From an uncultured Eubacteriales bacterium (GTDB taxonomy: Bacteria > Bacillota > Clostridia > Christensenellales > CAG-138), in assembly GCA_900542615.1 (NCBI GenBank), contig UQOG01000056.1:1-11693 (forward strand): a DNA stretch of 11,693 nt, given 5' to 3'. Every line of letters begins with the position of its first letter. Position 1 is the first letter of the stretch. Position numbers and translations under genes: made by a program. A model generated the notes under the pieces. It was not told where the DNA came from. It was given only the letters and a program-made list of their open reading frames with translations, and ran no database searches. Positions 6,750-11,693 of this stretch are shown here, piece after piece.

Positions 6750-6795
6750 CCCGCTTTTTCAAAAGCGGGCGGGGGCTTGGGGGCAGCGCCCCCAA
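6750..6795. repeat. Two adjacent perfect hairpins
   Basis: CCCGCTTTT/AAAAGCGGG (6750-6769, nine pairs, two-base apex) and TTGGGGGC/GCCCCCAA (6777-6795, eight pairs, loop AGC) lie seven bases apart, 32 bases beyond the E1 stop on the minus strand. They may act as a 3' end or stability structure for the E1 operon, or be an intergenic repeat unit. Neither has the downstream T-run of a standard terminator. Confidence 0.5.
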
Positions 6796-6826
6796 AAAGG
6801 CTATCGCAAAGGCGGGAGAAGGGGCC

Positions 6827-9295
6827 TTAGATGCCCCGCTTGTTCTCCCGGATCTGCTCCAGCTCGGTCCAGTTGTGGGTGCTTACGTGGCCGGGCAGGG
6901 GCAGCATACGCTGATGAATGGCGTCCACCATCCACTCGGGCTGGGGGAAGAAGGCGTTTTCCAACTCATGGGCAGGGGTGATCCAGTTTTTGGCGCCCAC
7001 CACCACAGGCGGGGCATCCAGGTCGTCGAAGCAGAGCTCCGCGATGTTGGAGGCCAGGTTGCGCATGAAGCTGTTGCGCTCGCAGGCGTCGCCGGTGATG
7101 AGGATGCGGCCGGTCTTTTTCACGGACTCCATCACCAGGGTATAGTCGAAGGGCACGATGGACCGGGCGTCGATGACCTCGGCGCGCAGGCCGTATTTCT
7201 CCTGGAGGATGTCCGCAGCCTTTAAGGCCCGGTACAGGGTGGCGCCGATGGACAGGATGGTCACATCGCTGCCGGGACGCTTGATATCCGGCTGGCCGAA
7301 GGGGATCTCATATTCCTCGGCGGGCACGCCGCCCTGGTGGAACTGCTCCGCCACGTCGTAGATCCGCTGGCTCTCCAGGAAGATCACCGGGTCGGTGCCG
7401 TTGAGGGCGGATTGCATCAAGCCCTTGGCGTCGTAGGGGGTGGCGGGGAATACCACCTTGAGGCCGGGGATATGGGCGCACAGGGCGCTCCAATCCTGGC
7501 TATGCTGGGCGCCGTACTTGGAGCCCACGCTCATGCGGAGCACCACGGGCATCTTCAGCATACCGGCGCTCATGGCCTGCCACTTGGACAGCTGGTTGAA
7601 CACCTCGTCTCCGGCCCGGCCCAGGAAGTCGCAGTACATCAGCTCCGCCACGGCCCGGCCGCCGCTCATGCCGTAGCCCACTGCCGCGCCCACGATGGCG
7701 GCCTCTGCGATGGGGCTGTTGAACAGGCGGTAATAGGGGATGGCCTCGGTCATGCCCCGGTAGACGGCAAAGGCGCCGCCCCAATCCCGCACATCCTCGC
7801 CAAAGGAGACCAGGGTGGGATCCTCATAGTACTTGTTGATGATGGGCTCCGCGATGGCGTCCCGGTATTGATAGACCCTGGCCTTGGGCACGGGCTTGCC
7901 GTTGTCGTCCAGGTAGAAGCGGTGCTTTTTGGCGATCTGCTGGACCCGGGGGCATTCCGCCTTGGGCAGGAGCATATCGCTGGGCCGGCTCTCGTCCATG
8001 GAGCGGACGGTCTGGTTGGAGAACATCAGGTCCCCAATGAAGTTCTGCTCCGCGCCGAAGATGTCGATCCGGGGGGACACGGTCTCGTCGATGGCCAGCT
8101 TCATGTTGCGCAGCATGTCCGCGGCGACCTTTTCCCGGATGGCCGCCAGGTCCGCTTCCTTGCAGACCCCGGCCTCCACCAGCTGCTTGCCGAAGGACAC
8201 GATGGAATCCTGCTCTTGCCAGGCTTCGATCTCCTCCTTGGTGCGATAGCTGGAGGAATCCGAGGGGCTGTGGCCGCTGATCCGGTAGGTGACCACGTCC
8301 AGCAGCACCGGGCCCTGGGTCTTGGCCACGGGGAGCTTGCGGGCATAGGCGTCGATCACGGCCAGGGGGTTGTAGCCGTCCACCCGCTCTGCGTAAAGGG
8401 CGTTGGGCTCCATGCCGGCGGCGATCCGGGCCACCATGTCGTAGCCCATGGTTTCGCCCCGGGTCTGGCCGCCCATGCCGTAGAAGTTATCGTTGATGTT
8501 GAAGATGATGGGCAGGGCCCGCTTGCCTTCGGGCCACAGGGACTTGATCTGGTCCATGGTGGCCATCATGAAGCCCTCCCACACGGGGCCGCAGGCGATG
8601 GAGCCGTCGCCGATGTTGCATACCACCACGCCTTCCTGCCCGTTGCACAGCTTATAGAGGGCCGCGCCCACGGAAATGGTGCCGCTGCCGCCTACGATGG
8701 CGTTGTTGGGATAGATGCCCAAGGGGGTAAAGAAGGCGTGCATGGAGCCGCCCAGGCCCTTATTGAAGCCGTTTTCCCGGGCAAAGGTCTCGCACATCAT
8801 GCCATAAAGCAGGAAGTCGATGCCCTGCTCCCGGATGGACTTGGCGTCATCCTTGATCACGTTGTAGGTCTTGCCCCCGAAGAATTCCTCCATGACCTTT
8901 TGGAGGGCGCCCTCCTCCATCACCTGGATGGAGCGCAGGCCCTTGGCCAGGATCTCCCCGTGGCTCCGGTGGGAGCCGAAGGTGTAATCCGCCGGGGTCA
9001 GGTGATAGGCTTCCCCCACATAGGCCGCCTCCTGGCCGATGCCCAGGTGGGCGGGGCCGGGATGGGTATAGGAGACCCCCTGGTATTCGCTGGTGGTCTT
9101 GATCAGGTTGAGCATGGTCTCAAATTCCCGGATATAGCACATATCCCGATAGATGTGCAAAAATTCCTCCGTGGTGAAGTTGCCAAGCTCGTCCTTGACG
9201 GTCTTTTGATATACGTTGACAGGGATCTCCGGGAACCGGATGGGTTGCGCCGCGCCCCGCGCTGCCTTGGGGTCCACAAACAGGGATTTGGTCAT
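6827..9295 (-). CDS. Fused 2-oxoacid dehydrogenase E1 alpha-beta subunit
   Basis: The thiamine diphosphate-dependent decarboxylating component of a 2-oxoacid dehydrogenase complex; it transfers the acyl group to lipoyl-E2. At 822 residues it joins the usual alpha and beta chains. The alpha part (about 40-415) has GSHRSHGE (107-114), KGLGGSMH (179-186), GDG (229-231) and DNFYGMGG (269-276), with N270 and Y272 as expected metal-site residues, and RISGHSPSD (338-346). A linker rich in charged residues runs to about 470. The beta part has FGEDV (498-502) with the catalytic Glu, NSPIAEAAIVG (526-536), GAQHSQDW (595-602) and IDARSIVPFD (708-717). The GDG-to-N spacing is about 11 residues longer than in typical E1 alpha. 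AAGGAG lies seven bases before the start. It is the last gene of the operon. Pyruvate, acetoin or branched-chain substrates remain possible. Confidence 0.9.
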   Translation of the reverse strand: MTKSLFVDPKAARGAAQPIRFPEIPVNVYQKTVKDELGNFTTEEFLHIYRDMCYIREFETMLNLIKTTSEYQGVSYTHPGPAHLGIGQEAAYVGEAYHLTPADYTFGSHRSHGEILAKGLRSIQVMEEGALQKVMEEFFGGKTYNVIKDDAKSIREQGIDFLLYGMMCETFARENGFNKGLGGSMHAFFTPLGIYPNNAIVGGSGTISVGAALYKLCNGQEGVVVCNIGDGSIACGPVWEGFMMATMDQIKSLWPEGKRALPIIFNINDNFYGMGGQTRGETMGYDMVARIAAGMEPNALYAERVDGYNPLAVIDAYARKLPVAKTQGPVLLDVVTYRISGHSPSDSSSYRTKEEIEAWQEQDSIVSFGKQLVEAGVCKEADLAAIREKVAADMLRNMKLAIDETVSPRIDIFGAEQNFIGDLMFSNQTVRSMDESRPSDMLLPKAECPRVQQIAKKHRFYLDDNGKPVPKARVYQYRDAIAEPIINKYYEDPTLVSFGEDVRDWGGAFAVYRGMTEAIPYYRLFNSPIAEAAIVGAAVGYGMSGGRAVAELMYCDFLGRAGDEVFNQLSKWQAMSAGMLKMPVVLRMSVGSKYGAQHSQDWSALCAHIPGLKVVFPATPYDAKGLMQSALNGTDPVIFLESQRIYDVAEQFHQGGVPAEEYEIPFGQPDIKRPGSDVTILSIGATLYRALKAADILQEKYGLRAEVIDARSIVPFDYTLVMESVKKTGRILITGDACERNSFMRNLASNIAELCFDDLDAPPVVVGAKNWITPAHELENAFFPQPEWMVDAIHQRMLPLPGHVSTHNWTELEQIRENKRGI

Positions 9296-9335
9296 GGCTT
9301 ATCTCCTTTATATAAAAATGATGGTTCAGGGTTCC

Positions 9336-10700
9336 TTAGGCCTGGAAAACGGCCTCCCGGATGATCTCGCAAACCGTGGGATGGGGGAATACCACCTCTT
9401 TGATCTCCTCCAGGGTAAGCCCCAGCTCGATGAAGGCGCCCACCGCCACGATGAATTCGCTGGCATAGTTGCAAAGGGCCTGGGCCCCCAGCACGGTGCG
9501 CTGCTTTTGGTCCACCACCAGCTTGAAGATGCCGTTGCCGCCTTCGTTTTCCGCCACATACCGGCCGGAATACTGGAGGGGCAGCTTCACCACCTGCACG
9601 TCCAAGCCCTTTTGCTTGGCGGTGTACTCCGTCTCCCCCACGGCGGCCAGCTCCGGGTTGGTATACAGCACCCCGGGAATGGCGTTGTAGCGCATTACGT
9701 CCCGCTTGCCCAGCATATTGTTCACCGCCACCTCGGCTTCCCGGTAGGCGGTATGGGCCAGCATGGAGCGGCCGTTCACGTCCCCGGCGGCATATACCTC
9801 CGGCTGGTTGGTGCGCATATGGCGATCGGTGACGATGGCCCCCCGCTCGGTGAGCACCCCGATGGTCTCCAGGCCGATGTTTGCCGTATTGGCCCGCCGG
9901 CCGATGGACAGGAGCACCTTATCCGCTTCCACCGCCTGGGCTTGGCCGTCCTTTTCATAGTGGACGGCGGTCCCTTCCACCTTGGTGACCTTGGCGGAAA
10001 GGAGGAAGCGGATGCCCTTTTTCTCATAGTGCTTTTGCAGCAGGGCCACCAGGTCCTTGTCGTTTTCCCCGGCGATGTGGTCCAGCATCTCGATGATGGT
10101 CACCTCTGTGCCGATGGAGTTGAAGTAGGCCGCCATTTCCAGGCCGATGACCCCCCCGCCGATCACCGCCAGGCGGCCGGGGGCTTCCTGCAGATCCAGG
10201 ATCTCCCGGTTGGTCATCACAAAGCCCCGCTCCAGCCCTTCTTTCAGGCCGGGGATGGGGGGGACCGCCGGGTTGGAGCCGGTGGCGATGAGCAGCCGCT
10301 TGCCCACATAGGTTTCCCCCGCCGCCTCCACGGCGTAGCCCTCCGGGGTGCGGCCGGCGATCTTGCCGAAGGCCTGCTTCGTCTCCACGTGGTTGGCCTT
10401 CAGGGCCGCCTGGACCCCGGCCACCAGGGTGCGCACCACCTTGTCCTTGCGCTGGACCACCTTGCTATGGTCGATGGCAAGGCCGCTGGCGGTGACCCCG
10501 TATTTCTCCCCATGCTTCACACCGTCGTAGAGCTTGGCGCTATACAGCAGGGTCTTGGTGGGCACGCAGCCCTCGTTCAGGCACACGCCCCCAAAGGAAC
10601 GGCCCTCCAGGCACAATACCTTCATGCCGCCGTGGCCGGCCCGCTCCGCCGCCAGATAGCCCGCCGGGCCGCCGCCCAGCACGATCAGATCATATACCAT
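9336..10700 (-). CDS. lpdA: Dihydrolipoyl dehydrogenase (E3)
   Basis: A 454-residue FAD-dependent disulfide oxidoreductase that reoxidises dihydrolipoyl groups on E2 with NAD. The N-terminal FAD motif is GGGPAG (9-14). The redox disulfide is C40 and C45 in GGVCLNEGCVPTKT. A second dinucleotide motif, GGGVIGLEMA, binds NAD, and an AAGDVNG segment contacts FAD. The C-terminal catalytic pair is H440 and E445 in HPTVCE. There is no N-terminal lipoyl domain, unlike some Gram-positive E3 proteins. The start is set by AAGGAGG eight bases upstream, which overlaps the E2 stop. It lies 40 bases before the fused E1. The membership of one E2-E3-E1 operon separates it from mercuric reductase or glutathione reductase relatives. 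Confidence 0.94.
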   Translation of the reverse strand: MVYDLIVLGGGPAGYLAAERAGHGGMKVLCLEGRSFGGVCLNEGCVPTKTLLYSAKLYDGVKHGEKYGVTASGLAIDHSKVVQRKDKVVRTLVAGVQAALKANHVETKQAFGKIAGRTPEGYAVEAAGETYVGKRLLIATGSNPAVPPIPGLKEGLERGFVMTNREILDLQEAPGRLAVIGGGVIGLEMAAYFNSIGTEVTIIEMLDHIAGENDKDLVALLQKHYEKKGIRFLLSAKVTKVEGTAVHYEKDGQAQAVEADKVLLSIGRRANTANIGLETIGVLTERGAIVTDRHMRTNQPEVYAAGDVNGRSMLAHTAYREAEVAVNNMLGKRDVMRYNAIPGVLYTNPELAAVGETEYTAKQKGLDVQVVKLPLQYSGRYVAENEGGNGIFKLVVDQKQRTVLGAQALCNYASEFIVAVGAFIELGLTLEEIKEVVFPHPTVCEIIREAVFQA

Positions 10701-10708
10701 GTTCCATT

Positions 10709-10716
10709 CCTCCTTA
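10709..10716 (-). promoter_or_regulatory. E2 stop codon overlapping E3 ribosome binding site
   Basis: TAAGGAGG (10716-10709) combines the E2 stop with a full AAGGAGG Shine-Dalgarno sequence, eight bases before the E3 ATG at 10700. This indicates tight translational coupling of the two subunits. Confidence 0.8.
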
Positions 10717-11466
10717 TCCGATCAAGAGGGCCTGGAAGTTCTCCAGGGCCGCCCGCATGTCCTGTAGGAACCGGGAAGCCGGCGCCCCATCCAGGGCCCG
10801 GTGGTCATAGGTGAGGGACAGGCCCATGGCGGGATAGACGGTGATCTGGCCATCTACCGTGCGCACCCGCTCCACGATGCAGTCCACGCCTAAGATGCCG
10901 GTCTGGGGGGGATTGATCACCGGCGTAAAGTGCTCGATCCCCAGGGTGCCCAGGTTGCTCACCGTAAAGGATGCCCCCTGCAAAAGATCCGGGTTGATGG
11001 AGCCGTCCTGGCAGGCTGCGGCCAACGCCTTGGCCTCGGCGGCGATCTGCTTGAGGCTCTTTTCTTCCGCCCGCATCAGGGTGGGCACCATGAGACCCCG
11101 GGGGGTATCCACGGCGATGCCCAGATTCACGTGCCGGAAATACCGCATCTTATCCTCCAGGAAATGGGCGTTCAGGTCCGGATGCTTGGGCAGCACCCGG
11201 GACGCGGCAAAGAGGATGATGTCGTTGAGGGTGATGTTGGGCACCTGCAATTGCTCCGGGGCCGCCTTGAGGCCCTTGCGGAAGTTCATGATGCAGGTGG
11301 CGTCAAAGGAGGTGGTATGGGTGAGCTGGGCCATGGTGCTCAGGCTCTGGAACATGCTCTTGGCGATGACCTTGCGGATGTTGGGCAGCTTCACGTCCTG
11401 GTATTCCGTATCCGCCCCCTGCGCCGCCGGCGCAGCCTGGGCTGCCGGCGCCGCCGCAGCCGCCGG
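10714..11466 (-). CDS. 2-oxoacid dehydrogenase E2 acyltransferase, catalytic domain only (5' part missing)
   Basis: Transfers the acyl group from the lipoyl arm to coenzyme A and forms the core of the complex. What is visible is an Ala/Pro/Gln linker of about 18 residues and a complete catalytic domain of about 230 residues. The latter begins near LPNIRKVIAKSM, contains FTVSNLGTLGIEHFTPVINP, and ends with the acyltransferase motif DHRALDG. The expected N-terminal lipoyl domain (with its modified DKA lysine) and the subunit-binding domain are absent. The frame stays open to an ATG at 11622, but upstream of the linker its residues are Gly/Pro/Arg-rich noise, shadowing a different frame that looks like a real protein. 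The gene is therefore 5'-truncated, chimeric or frame-disrupted; no believable start is visible. It is the first gene of an E2-E3-E1 operon. The catalytic call is secure, gene integrity is not. Confidence 0.82.
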   Translation of the reverse strand, partial: PAAAAAPAAQAAPAAQGADTEYQDVKLPNIRKVIAKSMFQSLSTMAQLTHTTSFDATCIMNFRKGLKAAPEQLQVPNITLNDIILFAASRVLPKHPDLNAHFLEDKMRYFRHVNLGIAVDTPRGLMVPTLMRAEEKSLKQIAAEAKALAAACQDGSINPDLLQGASFTVSNLGTLGIEHFTPVINPPQTGILGVDCIVERVRTVDGQITVYPAMGLSLTYDHRALDGAPASRFLQDMRAALENFQALLIG

Positions 11467-11693
11467 GCGAAGCGCAGGTTGCTGACAGCCATGACCAGGG
11501 CCGTGATGGCTGCCCCGGCCAGATACGCCAGGATCAGCACATCCCGCCAGTCGGCGTAGAAGCGGTACTCCGTCCAGCCCTCCCGGGTCTGGACCATGCA
11601 GCCGTCGTGGTACTCCACCCATGCCCCCAGGATGCGCTGCCCGTGGGTGCCCACCGCCATCACGCCGGTAGGTGCATCCTCCGGCAGGGGTTC
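11391..11693 (-). CDS. Fragment of an unidentified membrane protein, possibly a sensor kinase N-terminal region
   Basis: A frame open from the right edge, so it is a fragment whose start lies outside. From the edge it reads about 50 residues with a globular, extracytoplasmic character (for example GWTEYRFYADWRDV). These are followed by one hydrophobic helix (about residues 51-70, LILAYLAGAAITALVMAV) and a basic segment, SNLRFARRLRRR. This order would fit the end of a sensor domain, the second transmembrane helix and the cytoplasmic entry of a histidine kinase, but I recognise no family. After about 11466 the frame becomes an Arg-rich shadow of the E2 linker, stopping at 11391, so the genuine protein probably ends at the junction. 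It is either a truncated gene fused by recombination or one side of a mis-joined assembly. Confidence 0.4.
   Translation of the reverse strand, partial: EPLPEDAPTGVMAVGTHGQRILGAWVEYHDGCMVQTREGWTEYRFYADWRDVLILAYLAGAAITALVMAVSNLRFARRLRRRRQPRLRRRRRGRIRNTRT

Larger units (their letters stand above)
6508..6826 (+). other. 319-bp convergent intergenic region without a gene
   Basis: This lies between the converging ends of the pseudouridine synthase and the E1 gene. I see no credible coding sequence or RNA gene. It holds the plus-strand terminator at 6535-6566 and alternative GC-rich foldbacks at 6583-6620. Three further perfect hairpins (6676-6702, 6750-6769, 6777-6795) lack T-tracts on either strand. 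I found no conventional terminator for the minus-strand E1 operon. Confidence 0.7.

Noticed and set aside
7337..9364. Long plus-strand open frame of 675 codons opposite the E1 gene
   Set aside because: It mirrors the fused E1 gene in a GC-rich sequence, is rich in Gly/His/Val with no recognisable domain, and the minus strand carries clear E1 motifs throughout. The same holds for the frames at 9216-10814 (opposite E3), 267-1190 and 4498-5409.
1..11693. CRISPR array, insertion sequence, tRNA/rRNA, phage or defence genes
   Set aside because: No regularly spaced repeats, transposase or integrase motifs, tRNA-like cloverleaf, or defence domains were seen on either strand.

Overview
The window is GC-rich and densely coded. 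Strong AAGGAGG-type ribosome binding sites, short intergenic gaps and protein sequences of clostridial flavour suggest a high-GC anaerobic Firmicute, probably a gut Clostridia member of the Oscillospiraceae kind. That assignment is an inference from style, not from a marker gene.

Layout. On the minus strand at the left are a DUF2461 protein (90-764) and a DMT/EamA transporter (777-1679), which form a coupled pair. Next on the minus strand come a DeoR-family regulator (1760-2518), a small metallo-beta-lactamase-fold hydrolase (2541-3236) and a glycerate kinase (3341-4471). A divergent promoter region (4472-4656) separates these from two plus-strand genes: a D-2-hydroxyacid dehydrogenase of the glyoxylate/hydroxypyruvate reductase type (4657-5616) and, three bases later, an RluA-family pseudouridine synthase (5620-6507) that ends in a good rho-independent terminator. 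A 319-bp convergent intergenic region full of hairpins follows. The right half is a minus-strand 2-oxoacid dehydrogenase operon, transcribed E2 (catalytic domain only visible), then E3 (dihydrolipoyl dehydrogenase), then a fused E1 alpha-beta subunit (6827-9295).

How the genes work together. The reductase and the glycerate kinase, read divergently, are consecutive steps from hydroxypyruvate (or tartronate semialdehyde) through D-glycerate to a phosphoglycerate. The DeoR regulator and the MBL-fold enzyme downstream of the kinase look like the control and accessory part of the same small sugar-acid cassette. The right-hand operon supplies the three activities of a lipoate-dependent 2-oxoacid dehydrogenase complex; its substrate (pyruvate, acetoin or branched-chain oxoacid) cannot be read from the sequence.

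The oddest place is the right edge. The E2 reading frame is convincing only from an Ala/Pro-rich linker near 11466 downwards. The expected lipoyl and subunit-binding domains are absent. The DNA upstream instead encodes, in another frame, what looks like the extracytoplasmic part and transmembrane helix of an unrelated membrane protein. This is either a recombination or an assembly join inside a GCG-rich low-complexity tract. I found no CRISPR array, insertion sequence, rRNA or tRNA, and no clear new defence or mobile system.
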